From Streptomyces canus (GTDB lineage Bacteria > Actinomycetota > Actinomycetes > Streptomycetales > Streptomycetaceae): a stretch of DNA of 64,000 bases. The position numbers and the translations under genes are program-made. The notes under the pieces were generated by a model. It made no database searches, was not told the origin of the DNA, and saw nothing but the letters and a program-made list of their open reading frames with translations. The stretch lies in the NCBI RefSeq assembly GCF_030815415.1, contig NZ_JAUSWW010000001.1, positions 9,672,001 to 9,736,000 on the forward strand. The letters run 5' to 3'. Positions 19,547 to 28,509 of the stretch are shown in pieces; the stretch's first letter is position 1, and the number at the start of each line of letters is the position of its first letter.

Positions 19547-20533
19547 ATGACCGCCACCCTGTCCGTCGGCGTCCTGCACGCCGAGCCCGGGACCAAGACC
19601 CGCGGCACCGTCCCCGCCGACCTCGGCACCCTCACCGTGGACATCCCGCTGACCCTGGTCAACGGCGCCCACCCCGGCCCTCGCGTTCTGATCACCGCGG
19701 GCGTGCACGGCGGCGAGTTCACGGGGGTCGACGCGGCCACCCGATTGGCCGCTCTGCTGGAGCCCGGCGAGGTGCACGGTCAGGTGATCGTCTGCCCGGT
19801 CGCCAACCCCCCGGCCGTCTACCAGGGTCGCCTCGGCGTCTCCCCGCTCGACGGCGTGAACATCAACCGCGTCTTCCCCGGCGACCCCGACGGCAGCCCC
19901 ACCGAACGTCTCGCGGCGTGGCTGTTCACCCACCTCGTGGGCGGCGCCGACGCCTACGTCGATCTGCACTCCGGCGGCATCGACGAAGTCCTGACGGATT
20001 TCGTCGGCTACCGCCTCACCGGTGACCCCGAACTGGACGCGAAGACAGCGGACATGGCCGGCGCGCTCGGCATCGAGGACGTCATCTTCGGAATGAACGC
20101 CGACGGCGGAAACAGTCACGCGGCCGCCGCCCGCCAGGGCGTCCCGTCGATCCTCGTGGAGACCGGACAGCTCGGCGAACGCGACGCGGACACCGCCCGT
20201 CGTCTCGTCGAGGGCCTGTACGGAGTACTCGGCCGGCTCGGCGTCCTGGACACCAAGCCCCAGGACGACACGGCCATTCGCGCATGGGTCTGGGCTGCCG
20301 GCGTCACCGCCGAGGCCACCGGCCTCTGGTACCCGGAGTTCACAGTCGGAGACGACGTGACGGAGGGCCAGGTCATCGGCCACGTCATCGACCCGGCCGA
20401 CGGCCAGGAGCACAAGGTCCACACCCCGGCCACCGGCCGGATCTTCTACGGCATGCGAGGCCTGACCGTCGCCCCCGGCGCCGAACTCGCCGCCATCGCC
20501 GCCCCGGCTCCCCAGGACCCCGGCGGCCACTGA
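19547..20533 (+). CDS. Aspartoacylase/succinylglutamate desuccinylase-like hydrolase 1
   Basis: This is a 328-residue zinc hydrolase of the AstE/AspA (M14-like) family that cleaves N-acyl groups from amino acids or amines. The zinc ligands are visible in AGVHGGEFTG (His and Glu, near residue 50) and VDLHSGG (His, near 145), and the catalytic Glu is in VETGQLG. A biotinyl-like beta-domain ends the protein. I prefer the ATG at 19547 to a GTG at 19538 because GGAGG (19532-19536) is then 10 bp away. Related enzymes include DoeB, which deacetylates N-acetyl-diaminobutyrate. A second, divergent member lies in the same cluster (26105), so the pathway may handle two acylated intermediates. Confidence 0.85.
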   Translation: MTATLSVGVLHAEPGTKTRGTVPADLGTLTVDIPLTLVNGAHPGPRVLITAGVHGGEFTGVDAATRLAALLEPGEVHGQVIVCPVANPPAVYQGRLGVSPLDGVNINRVFPGDPDGSPTERLAAWLFTHLVGGADAYVDLHSGGIDEVLTDFVGYRLTGDPELDAKTADMAGALGIEDVIFGMNADGGNSHAAAARQGVPSILVETGQLGERDADTARRLVEGLYGVLGRLGVLDTKPQDDTAIRAWVWAAGVTAEATGLWYPEFTVGDDVTEGQVIGHVIDPADGQEHKVHTPATGRIFYGMRGLTVAPGAELAAIAAPAPQDPGGH

Positions 20534-20641
20534 CCCCACCACCCCCAGCAAGTCCCCTCCCCGCACCACCAGAACGAGATCCCACCAGCACGCACCCCCA
20601 CGTTCCCCTTCCTCATGTACCGCACCACCAGGAGGCACCCG

Positions 20642-21745
20642 GTGAGAGATGTCCGGATAGACCGCAGAGGGTTTCTGCGCGGAGTCGGCGGCGTGGCCGC
20701 AGGCATCGCCGCCGCCACATCGCTCAGCGCCTGCGGCACCGGCACCAGCCGGTCCGCCGGCAGCGGCGGCAAGAGCTCCAAGACCCTCGTGGTCCGCAAC
20801 AGCGGCGGCTCGTACGGCGACGCCAACCAGCAGGCGATCTACGAGCCGTTCACCAAGGAGACCGGCATCCAGGTCAAGGTGGTGAACATCGAGTACGCCC
20901 AGATGCTCGCCCAGATCAAGCAGGGCCGCCCCCAGTTCGACGTCATCGACGACTCCATGGCCGACTTCGTGCTCTTCAAGCAGCAGGACGCCACCCAGGA
21001 CCTCGACTACGACCGGCTGAAGAACTTCAAGAACGCGGGCATCGCCAAGACCCTGGTGACGTCCAACGCGGTCGGCAAGAACTACTGGGCCAGCGTGATG
21101 GCGTACCGCACGGACGCGTTCGACGGAAGGAAGCCGGCCTCGTGGGCCGACTTCTGGGACACCAAGACCTTCTCCGGCAACCGCGCCCTGCAGGCCCTGG
21201 ACGCCGACCTGCCCGAGCTGGAGTTCGCCCTCCTCGCCGACGGCGTGGCGCTGGACAAGCTCTACCCCCTCGACGTGGACCGCGCCTTCAAGGTCCTCAG
21301 CGAGATCAAGCCCCACGTCCGCAAGTTCTGGGACACCGGCGCTCTGCCCGGCGTGCTGCTGGGCCGCAAGGAGGTCGACGCCTCCAGCGTGTGGCACGGC
21401 CGCCTGGACGCCCTGATCAAGGGCGGCGCCCCGCTCGCCTACCAGTGGAACGGCGCCCGTCGGCAGAGCAACGCCCTCGGCATCCCCAAGGGCGCCGCCA
21501 ACCTCGACGCCGCCTACCAGCTCATCGACTTCGCCCTGCGGCCCGAGGTACAGGCGGCCTACGCCGAGATCTACCCGATGGCCCCGTTGGTGCCGGCCGC
21601 CTACAAGAAGCTCAAGCCCGCCACCGCCGCGAACCTGGGCAGCTCGCCCGAGCACCTGGAGTCCGGCTTCGACCTGGACGTCGAGTGGTGGATCAAGAAC
21701 CAGGACGCCGTGTCCAAGCGCTGGCAGGAGTGGACGCATGCCTGA
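20642..21745 (+). CDS. ABC transporter solute-binding lipoprotein, PotD-like
   Basis: This is a 367-residue extracellular binding protein of the spermidine/putrescine (PotD/PotF) group. Its leader has a Tat motif (DRRGFLRG) and a lipobox (LSAC), so it is probably exported folded and then lipid-anchored. The mature part shows the usual KTLVVRNSGGSYGDANQQAIYEPF start and PLAYQWNGARRQSNALGIPKGA near the C-terminus. GGAGG lies 6 bp before the GTG start. It overlaps the ATPase gene by 8 bp. The family binds polyamines and related cations but also phosphonates and other ligands, so the substrate is only suggested. Confidence 0.88.
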   Translation: MRDVRIDRRGFLRGVGGVAAGIAAATSLSACGTGTSRSAGSGGKSSKTLVVRNSGGSYGDANQQAIYEPFTKETGIQVKVVNIEYAQMLAQIKQGRPQFDVIDDSMADFVLFKQQDATQDLDYDRLKNFKNAGIAKTLVTSNAVGKNYWASVMAYRTDAFDGRKPASWADFWDTKTFSGNRALQALDADLPELEFALLADGVALDKLYPLDVDRAFKVLSEIKPHVRKFWDTGALPGVLLGRKEVDASSVWHGRLDALIKGGAPLAYQWNGARRQSNALGIPKGAANLDAAYQLIDFALRPEVQAAYAEIYPMAPLVPAAYKKLKPATAANLGSSPEHLESGFDLDVEWWIKNQDAVSKRWQEWTHA

Positions 21746-22877
21746 GACGGATGTCATGACCGGGCTTTCCCTCGCTTCCCCAGCGAGCCTGACCGGTAGC
21801 GGAAAACCCCTGTCGGTGACCCGGCTGCGCAAGACGTACGGCGGCGTCACCGCCGTCGACGAGGTCTCCATGGAGATCGCGGCGGGTGAGTTCGTCACCT
21901 TCCTGGGGTCCTCCGGCTCCGGCAAGACCACCACCCTGATGATGATCGCCGGGTTCTGCGAGCCCGACTCCGGCAGCATCGTCGTCGGCGGCCGGGACGT
22001 GACCCGCCTCGCCCCCCAGAAGCGCGGCCTGGGCTTCGTCTTCCAGCAGTACCTGCTCTTCCCGCACATGACGGTCTGGGAGAACGTCGCCTTCCCGCTG
22101 CAACTGCGGGGTGTGTCCAAGGCGGAACAGCGCCGCCGGGTCGGCGAGACGCTGGAGATGGCGGGACTGTCCGCCATGGCCCGCCGCCGCCCCCGCGAGT
22201 TGTCAGGCGGCCAGCAGCAGCGCGTCGCGCTCTGCCGGGCCCTGGTCTACCGCCCGCCGGTCATCCTCATGGACGAGCCGCTCGGCGCCCTGGACAAGAA
22301 GCTGCGCGACCAGCTGCAGACCGAGATCAAGCGCATCCAGCAGGAACTCGGCCTGACGGTCATCTACGTGACGCACGACCAGGAGGAGGCCCTCGTCCTC
22401 TCCGACCGGATCGCGGTGATGCGGGACGGCCGCATCGACCAGTTCGACACCCCGCAGGAGCTCTTCGAGCGCCCGCGCACCCCTTTCGTCGCCGACTTCC
22501 TCGGCGCCGCCAACTTCCTGCCGGGCCACGTGGAGCAGCAGACGTCCGGCCACACCCTGGTACGTCTCGACACCGGCGGTGTACTGAAGACCCGCCCGCA
22601 GGCGGGGGCCGAAGGAGCTCGGGTCCGTGCCGCGGTCCAGCCCGGCCGGCTGGCCCTGTGTCCGCCCGACGACGGATTCTGTAGCGGGACGGTCGAGACC
22701 GTCACCTACGTCGGCACGCTCGTACGCGTCACCGTCCGTCCTTTCGGCGGGGCGGCCACTGAACTCGTACGGCTGGAACTGCCCGCCGGCCGAGCCCCCG
22801 ACCTCGGCGAGCGCATCGGCCTCACCGCGGATCCCGCGAACGTCAGCGTCTTCCCGGACGCGGAACACGGGGGATGA
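21738..22877 (+). CDS. ABC transporter ATPase, PotA-like
   Basis: This 379-residue ATPase powers the importer. It has Walker A GSSGSGKTTTL (about residue 57), Q-loop FVFQQYLLFPHM, signature LSGGQQQR, Walker B ILMDEPLGALD and the switch THDQEEA. A TOBE domain follows, with AAVQPGRLALCPP. It overlaps the binding-protein gene by 8 bp and the permease gene by 4 bp, so the transporter is made as one unit. Confidence 0.92.
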   Translation: MPETDVMTGLSLASPASLTGSGKPLSVTRLRKTYGGVTAVDEVSMEIAAGEFVTFLGSSGSGKTTTLMMIAGFCEPDSGSIVVGGRDVTRLAPQKRGLGFVFQQYLLFPHMTVWENVAFPLQLRGVSKAEQRRRVGETLEMAGLSAMARRRPRELSGGQQQRVALCRALVYRPPVILMDEPLGALDKKLRDQLQTEIKRIQQELGLTVIYVTHDQEEALVLSDRIAVMRDGRIDQFDTPQELFERPRTPFVADFLGAANFLPGHVEQQTSGHTLVRLDTGGVLKTRPQAGAEGARVRAAVQPGRLALCPPDDGFCSGTVETVTYVGTLVRVTVRPFGGAATELVRLELPAGRAPDLGERIGLTADPANVSVFPDAEHGG

Positions 22878-23812
22878 CGATGGCCGGAACCGCACTGGCA
22901 CCCACCCCGGCGCCCGCCGCACCCACACAGGCCCCGGGCAAGCGCGGCCTGGGCCGCGCGCTGTCCGAACGGCGCACCCGCTTCGGACTGCTGAACGCCA
23001 CCCCCGTCGTCGTCTACCTGCTGATCCTCTTCGTCTATCCGATCTTCAGCACTCTGATGCTGAGCCTGAAGGGCGAGGAGGGCGGCTTCACCCTCCACTG
23101 GTACACCGACGCCTTCCAGGGCGCGAACCTGGAGATCCTGCTCACGACCCTGCGGATCTCCGCCGAGACCTCCCTGCTCGCGCTGGTCGTCGGGTTCGTC
23201 CTGGCCTCGGCCATCTCGCGGCTCAAGCCGCTGTGGGCCGGCCTGGCAATGCTCGTGGTGGTCGTCCCGCACTTCATCAGCGCGCTGGTGCGCACCTACG
23301 GCTGGATCATCCTGCTCGGTGACAACGGTGTGGTGAACAACGCCCTGACGGACATGCACGTGCCCGGCGCGCCCGTCCAGTTGCTCTACAACGAGATCGG
23401 CGTCGTCATCGGCACCACCGCCGTGATGCTGCCGTACACCGTCCTGCTGCTGTACGCCGTCATGCGCGGCATAGACCGGCGGCTGCTTGCCGCGGCGGCC
23501 AGCATGGGCGCCGGACGGATCACCATCTTCCGCCGGGTCTACGTCCCCCTGGTCGCCCCCGGCCTGGTCAACGCGGGCGTGCTGTCCTTCATCCTCTGCC
23601 TCGGCTACTACCTCACCCCCGCCCTCATGGGCGGCGAGAAGCAGACCATGGTCGCCTCGCTCATCGACGAGCAGGTCATGAAGCAGAACCAGTGGAACGG
23701 CGCCTCGGCGCTCGGCATCATCCTGCTCCTCCTCACCTTCGCCGGACTGCTGCTGCTCAGGCTGCTGAAGTCGGCGGGCGAGGCCCTTCGGAATCGGGGT
23801 ACGGCGTCATGA
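22874..23812 (+). CDS. ABC transporter permease, PotB-like
   Basis: This 312-residue inner-membrane permease has six hydrophobic segments and the EAA loop AAAASMGAGRITIFRRVYVPL that contacts the ATPase. The long Ala/Pro-rich N-terminus (about 30 residues) is common in actinobacterial homologues. The start overlaps potA as ATGA, and an ATG two codons later is equally possible. Its end overlaps the second permease, also as ATGA. Confidence 0.9.
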   Translation: MTMAGTALAPTPAPAAPTQAPGKRGLGRALSERRTRFGLLNATPVVVYLLILFVYPIFSTLMLSLKGEEGGFTLHWYTDAFQGANLEILLTTLRISAETSLLALVVGFVLASAISRLKPLWAGLAMLVVVVPHFISALVRTYGWIILLGDNGVVNNALTDMHVPGAPVQLLYNEIGVVIGTTAVMLPYTVLLLYAVMRGIDRRLLAAAASMGAGRITIFRRVYVPLVAPGLVNAGVLSFILCLGYYLTPALMGGEKQTMVASLIDEQVMKQNQWNGASALGIILLLLTFAGLLLLRLLKSAGEALRNRGTAS

Positions 23813-24678
23813 TCGAGCTCCGTTCCACGCTGGCCGGACGCGTCACCCTGGCCGTCCTGTCCACGCTGATCCTGCTGTTCCTGGCCCTGCCGATCGTCGT
23901 CATCGTCGTCACCTCCTTCGGCAAGGACGCCTTCGGCTCCTTCCCGCCGGAGGCGTGGACCCTCGGCTGGTACAAGCAGCTGTTCGCCGACGGCAGCAAG
24001 TGGCCCGCCGCGCTGTCGCTCAGCGCCCTGGTGGCGGCCATGACCACGGTCTTCTCGCTGATCCTGGGGATGACGGCGGCCACCGCCCTGGTCCGCAGCG
24101 AACTGCCGCTGCGGTCGGCGGTCTACGGCCTGGTCCTCGCCCCGCTGGTGATCCCCCAGGTCGTCATCGCCCTCGGTCTGTTCCTGCTCTTCGAGCCGGC
24201 CGCGATGCTAGGCAGCCCGATCGCCATCGCTCTCGGCCACACCGTGCTGGCCTCACCGATCGCCGTCATGATCCTCATGGCCACGCTGAAGGGCATCGAC
24301 GAACGGCTGGAGGACGCGGCCGCCAGCATGGGCGCGAGCCGGCTGACCGTCTGGCGGCGGGTCACCCTCCCGCTGGCCATGCCCGGCATGGTCGCCGCCG
24401 GCATCTTCTCCTTCATCACCAGCTTCGACGAGTTCTTCATCTCGCAGTTCCTGTCCTCCGTGGACACCGTGACCCTGCCCGTGCAGGTGTTCAACGTCCT
24501 CCAGTACAACGTCGACCCGTCGGTGACCGCCGTCAGCGCGATCCTCATCGCCGTCGCCGTCGTGGCCCTCGCCCTGGTCGGCGTGGCCCGCAAGCTCAGC
24601 GGCTCCGGCAAGCAGGACGGCCTGCTGCCCACAGAACCCGGACTGGGCCTGTCCGCCGGAAGTGAGACCGCATCATGA
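23809..24678 (+). CDS. ABC transporter permease, PotC-like
   Basis: This 289-residue second permease subunit has six membrane segments and the EAA motif DAAASMGASRLTVWRRVTLP. It has the typical PotC end (SFDEFFISQFLSSVDTVTLPVQVF). The ATG start overlaps the stop of the previous permease. It completes the importer, and its end overlaps the aminotransferase gene by 4 bp, tying uptake to breakdown. Confidence 0.9.
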   Translation: MIELRSTLAGRVTLAVLSTLILLFLALPIVVIVVTSFGKDAFGSFPPEAWTLGWYKQLFADGSKWPAALSLSALVAAMTTVFSLILGMTAATALVRSELPLRSAVYGLVLAPLVIPQVVIALGLFLLFEPAAMLGSPIAIALGHTVLASPIAVMILMATLKGIDERLEDAAASMGASRLTVWRRVTLPLAMPGMVAAGIFSFITSFDEFFISQFLSSVDTVTLPVQVFNVLQYNVDPSVTAVSAILIAVAVVALALVGVARKLSGSGKQDGLLPTEPGLGLSAGSETAS

Positions 24679-26066
24679 CCACCAGCACCCGCACACCCGC
24701 CGGGGAACTGTCCGCCACCGCGGCCAGACACCTCCTGCTCAACATGACCCCCAACGGCTCCCTCGGCCAGGACGGCGAGAACCTCTTCGTCGTCCAGCGC
24801 GGCGAGGGCCCGTACGTCGACGACGCCGCCGGCAAGCGCTACATCGACGGTCTCTCCGGCCTGTACTGCTGCCAGCTCGGCTACTCCTACGCCCCCGAGT
24901 TCGCCGAGGCGGCGGACAAGCAGCTGCGCGAGCTGTGCTTCAGCCCGCTGTGGTCCTCCTCCGCGCACCCCACCGCCATCGACCTCGCCGAACGGCTCTC
25001 GCGGATCGCGCCCGTCGACGTCGAGCACACCTTCTTCTCCGGCGGCGGGGCGGAAGCGGTGGAGACGGCCTGGAAGATCGCCCGCCGCTACCACGCCCTG
25101 CGCGGGGAACCGGGCCGGGTGAAGGCGATCTCCCGCCGCGGCGCCTACCACGGGCTGACCATCGGGGCTCTCTCCCTGACCGACGACCCCGGGCTGCGCG
25201 AACCCTACGGGCCGGGCGCGATCGAGACCCGGTTCGTGTCCAACACCAACCGGTTCGGCCTCGCCCCCGAGTACGTCGACGACGACGTGTACACCTCCCG
25301 TCTGCTCGCCGAGCTGGAGTCCGCGATCCTGGCCGAGGGCCCGGAGAGCATCGCGATGCTGATCGCCGAGCCGGTGCAGAACCGCGGCGGCTGCATCACC
25401 CCGCCCCGTGGCTACTGGCCGGGCCTCAGGGCGCTCGCCGACCGGTACGGCTTCCTCCTGGTCGCCGACGAGGTGATCACCGCCTTCGGACGGCTGGGGG
25501 AGTGGTTCGGCGGCGACCGCTACGGCGCTCGCCCCGACATCGTCACCGTCGCCAAGGGCATCACCGCCGGATACGCCCCTATGGGAGCAACTCTGGTGAG
25601 CAACGGCGTCGTCGAGGTCATCAATCAGCCGGGCGCGGTCCTCAACCACGGCTACACCTTCGCCGGGCACCCGCTGAGCGCGGCCATCGCCCTGCGCAGC
25701 CTGGAGATCATGGAGCGGGACCGGATCCTGGAGAACGTCCGCGGTCTGCAGGACCATCTCGCGACGCGTATGGCTTCCCTCGGAGACCTGAGCATCGTCG
25801 GTGACGTCCGGGGAGCCGGTTTCTTCTACGCCTGCGAACTCGTCGGCGACCTCGACGGCGGCGGCTTCAGCGACAAGGCCCGCGCCGATCTGATCGTCGA
25901 CCTCATTCCGCGTCGGCTGCGCGAGGCCGGTCTCCTGGCCCGCGTCTACAACCGCTCCGCCCCGCTGGTGCAGATCGCGCCCCCGCTGATCAGCGACCGG
26001 CATCTTCTCGACCGTATCGCGGACATTCTCGCGGAGTCCCTCGCCGAGGCGTCAGCCCGCCTGTGA
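24675..26066 (+). CDS. Omega-amine/omega-amino acid aminotransferase, class III
   Basis: This 463-residue PLP enzyme resembles the putrescine-, taurine- or beta-alanine-pyruvate transaminases (SpuC-like). It has SGGGAEAVETAWKIAR for phosphate binding, VADEVITAFGR, and the PLP Lys294 in VAKGITAGYAPMGA; the G-Y/-PMG context fits the omega-transaminase branch rather than GabT. It would turn a terminal amine into an aldehyde. The start overlaps potC as ATGA. Together with the aldehyde dehydrogenase two genes later it gives the usual amine to aldehyde to acid sequence. Diaminobutyrate (DoeD-like) or putrescine are possible substrates. Confidence 0.88.
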   Translation: MTTSTRTPAGELSATAARHLLLNMTPNGSLGQDGENLFVVQRGEGPYVDDAAGKRYIDGLSGLYCCQLGYSYAPEFAEAADKQLRELCFSPLWSSSAHPTAIDLAERLSRIAPVDVEHTFFSGGGAEAVETAWKIARRYHALRGEPGRVKAISRRGAYHGLTIGALSLTDDPGLREPYGPGAIETRFVSNTNRFGLAPEYVDDDVYTSRLLAELESAILAEGPESIAMLIAEPVQNRGGCITPPRGYWPGLRALADRYGFLLVADEVITAFGRLGEWFGGDRYGARPDIVTVAKGITAGYAPMGATLVSNGVVEVINQPGAVLNHGYTFAGHPLSAAIALRSLEIMERDRILENVRGLQDHLATRMASLGDLSIVGDVRGAGFFYACELVGDLDGGGFSDKARADLIVDLIPRRLREAGLLARVYNRSAPLVQIAPPLISDRHLLDRIADILAESLAEASARL

Positions 26067-26104
26067 CATCCGCACCCGCCCCGCATTCGAAAGGAAACAC
26101 CCTC

Positions 26105-27058
26105 ATGTACTCCATCGGTCCGCTGTCCGTCGCTCCCGGCGAGCGAGCCCAGGGCCTCATTCCGGTCGGCACCAGCAGTTACGGCGTGGAGCTCGGCATT
26201 CCGCTCATCGTCGTCAACGGCGCCCAGGACGGCCCGGTGCTGTGCGTGGACGCGGGGGTGCACGGCGACGAGTACGACGGCCAGGAGGCCATCCGCCGCG
26301 TCCTCGCCGACATCGACCCGGCCACCCTGCGCGGCACGCTCGTCGGCATCCCCTGCATGAACACGCCGGCCTTCGAGGCGGCGGCCCGCACCAGCGGCCT
26401 CGACTACCTGAACCTCAACCGCATCTTTCCGGGCGACGCCGACGGCTCGTACTCCCTGCGTCTGGCCGCCACCTTCGTCGAGCAGGTCGTCCCGGCCATC
26501 GACGCCTTGGTGGACCTGCACACCGGCGGCACGTTCGGGGAGATCGCCCCGCTCGTCATCCTTCAGGGCGGCTACGAGGAACTGGCCACCGACCTCGCCC
26601 TCGCGGCCGGGCACGAGCTGGTCTGGAAGGGCGGCAAGTGGGGCGGCACGGTCCGCCACCCCACCCTCGCGGCGGGCAAGCCCGCCATCACCATCGAGGC
26701 GGGCGGTGGCACCTACCGCGAGGCCAACGTCGACCTGCACATCGGCTCGATCCGCAACATCATGCGGCAGCTGAAGATGATCGACGGCGAAGCGGAGCTG
26801 CGGGAGAAGTACACGGCGACCTCCGGCACCTTCGCCCGTTCCGCCGCCGGCGGCTTCTTCCTGGGACACGCCGAGCCGGGGGAGACGTGCAAGGAAGGCG
26901 ACCTGATCGCCCACATCGTCGACCATTACGGCAACACGCTGGAGGAGGTCCGCGCCCCGCAGGACGGCATCGTGCTCTGGGTCCGCCGGATCCGTACCGT
27001 CCGCCCCGGCGACGAGGTCGTCATCTTCGGCGAGGTGCAGGGAGAGATCCAGCCATGA
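26105..27058 (+). CDS. Aspartoacylase/succinylglutamate desuccinylase-like hydrolase 2
   Basis: This 317-residue hydrolase is in the same superfamily as the gene at 19547 but clearly divergent. Zinc ligands lie in AGVHGDEYDG and VDLHTGG, with the catalytic Glu in TIEAGGGTY. The C-terminus forms a short beta-barrel (PQDGIVLWVRRIRTVRPGDE). The ATG at 26105 is chosen because GAAAGGAAAC lies just before it; a longer frame starting at 26063 would overlap the previous gene but lacks such a site. Its end overlaps the next gene as ATGA. It probably removes an acyl group from an intermediate, but the acyl group and amine are not known. Confidence 0.85.
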   Translation: MYSIGPLSVAPGERAQGLIPVGTSSYGVELGIPLIVVNGAQDGPVLCVDAGVHGDEYDGQEAIRRVLADIDPATLRGTLVGIPCMNTPAFEAAARTSGLDYLNLNRIFPGDADGSYSLRLAATFVEQVVPAIDALVDLHTGGTFGEIAPLVILQGGYEELATDLALAAGHELVWKGGKWGGTVRHPTLAAGKPAITIEAGGGTYREANVDLHIGSIRNIMRQLKMIDGEAELREKYTATSGTFARSAAGGFFLGHAEPGETCKEGDLIAHIVDHYGNTLEEVRAPQDGIVLWVRRIRTVRPGDEVVIFGEVQGEIQP

Positions 27059-28509
27059 GCGGCGACACGCGGTTGCTCCTCGTCGACGGCAAACAGGTTC
27101 CCGCCGCCGACGGCCGTACCCTCACCGTCCTCGACCCGTCGGACGGCACTGCCTTCGCCCAGGTGGCGCTGGCCGGCGCGGCGGACGTGGACCAGGCGGT
27201 GGCGGCGGCACGCGCGGCCTTCGTCTCCCCCGAGTGGGCCCGGATGCGCGCTGCCGACCGGGGCAGGATCCTGTACCGGATCGCCGAGGCCATCCGCTAC
27301 CAGGGCGAACGCCTGGCCCGCCTGGAGAGCCAGGACGTCGGCAAGCCGCTCAGCCAGGCGAAGGCCGATGTCGAGGCCGCCGCCCGCTACTTCGAGTTCT
27401 ACGCGGGCGTCGCCGACAAGCTCGGCGGCACGACGATTCCCCTCGGCCCCGGTCTGATCGACTACACCGTCCGCGAGCCGATCGGCGTCTCCGGGCAGAT
27501 CATCCCCTTCAACTACCCGCTGCAGAACACCGCGCGCGGTTCCGCCCCCGCACTGGCCGCGGGCTGCACGGTGGTGCTCAAGCCCTCTCCCGAAGCACCG
27601 ATCACCCCGCTGGAGATCGGCCGGATCGCACTGGAATGCGGCCTCCCGCCGGGCGTCCTGAACGTCGTCCCCGGCGATGGCGAGACCGGGGCGGCCCTCG
27701 CCGGGCACCCGGACATCGACCAGGTCACCTTCACCGGCTCGGTGCCCACCGGCATCAAGGTCGCCCAGGCGGCCGCCGCCAACGTGGTGCCCTCGGTCAC
27801 CGAGCTGGGCGGCAAGTCGCCGATCGTCGTCTTCGCCGACGCCGACTTCGACCTGGCGCTGACCGCGATCCTCGGCGCGTCGTTCAGCAACGCCGGACAG
27901 ATGTGCTCGGCCGGGACGAGGCTGCTCCTCCAGCGCGGCGCCGAGGAGTTCCTGGAACGGCTGGTCGAGAAGATCGCCACCCTCCGCGTCGGCCCCGGAC
28001 TGACTGACCCTGATATCGGTCCACTGGTCGCCGCCCGGCAGCGTGACCGGGTCCTGGGCTACCTGGACCTGGCACGGCAGGAAGGCGCTGTCGCACGGAT
28101 CGGCGGCGGCGCGCCGTCCGACCCAGCCCTGGCAGACGGGTACTACGTCGAGCCGACGGTCCTCACCGGCCTGACGAACCAAGCCCGCTGCGCCCGCGAG
28201 GAGATCTTCGGCCCCGTCGTCACCGTCATCGAGTTCGACGACGCCGACGAGGCTCTGGAGATCGCCAACGACAGCCCCTACGGCCTGGCCTCGTACATCT
28301 GGACCCGCGACATCGACAAGGCGATGCGCCTCGCCGAAGGGATCCGGGCCGGCCAGGTCTACGTCAACGCCACCGGCATCGGCACCGGCGTCGAGCTGCC
28401 CTTCGGCGGCTACAAGCACAGCGGCTGGGGCCGGGAGAAGGGCCTCGAAGCCCTGGCCAGCTACACGCAGACCAAGAACGTCTGCATCGGATTCGGGAGC
28501 CGGACATGA
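27055..28509 (+). CDS. NAD-dependent aldehyde dehydrogenase
   Basis: This is a 484-residue aldehyde dehydrogenase with the complete catalytic set. IIPFNYPLQNTARGSAPAL binds the cofactor, the base is Glu250 (VTELGGKSPI) and the nucleophile is Cys284 (NAGQMCSAGTRL). It belongs to the betaine/gamma-aminobutyraldehyde-type group by overall pattern, so it would oxidise an amino-aldehyde such as 4-aminobutanal. It is coupled by ATGA overlaps to the hydrolase before it and the reductase after it, which fixes it within the amine pathway. Confidence 0.9.
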   Translation: MSGDTRLLLVDGKQVPAADGRTLTVLDPSDGTAFAQVALAGAADVDQAVAAARAAFVSPEWARMRAADRGRILYRIAEAIRYQGERLARLESQDVGKPLSQAKADVEAAARYFEFYAGVADKLGGTTIPLGPGLIDYTVREPIGVSGQIIPFNYPLQNTARGSAPALAAGCTVVLKPSPEAPITPLEIGRIALECGLPPGVLNVVPGDGETGAALAGHPDIDQVTFTGSVPTGIKVAQAAAANVVPSVTELGGKSPIVVFADADFDLALTAILGASFSNAGQMCSAGTRLLLQRGAEEFLERLVEKIATLRVGPGLTDPDIGPLVAARQRDRVLGYLDLARQEGAVARIGGGAPSDPALADGYYVEPTVLTGLTNQARCAREEIFGPVVTVIEFDDADEALEIANDSPYGLASYIWTRDIDKAMRLAEGIRAGQVYVNATGIGTGVELPFGGYKHSGWGREKGLEALASYTQTKNVCIGFGSRT

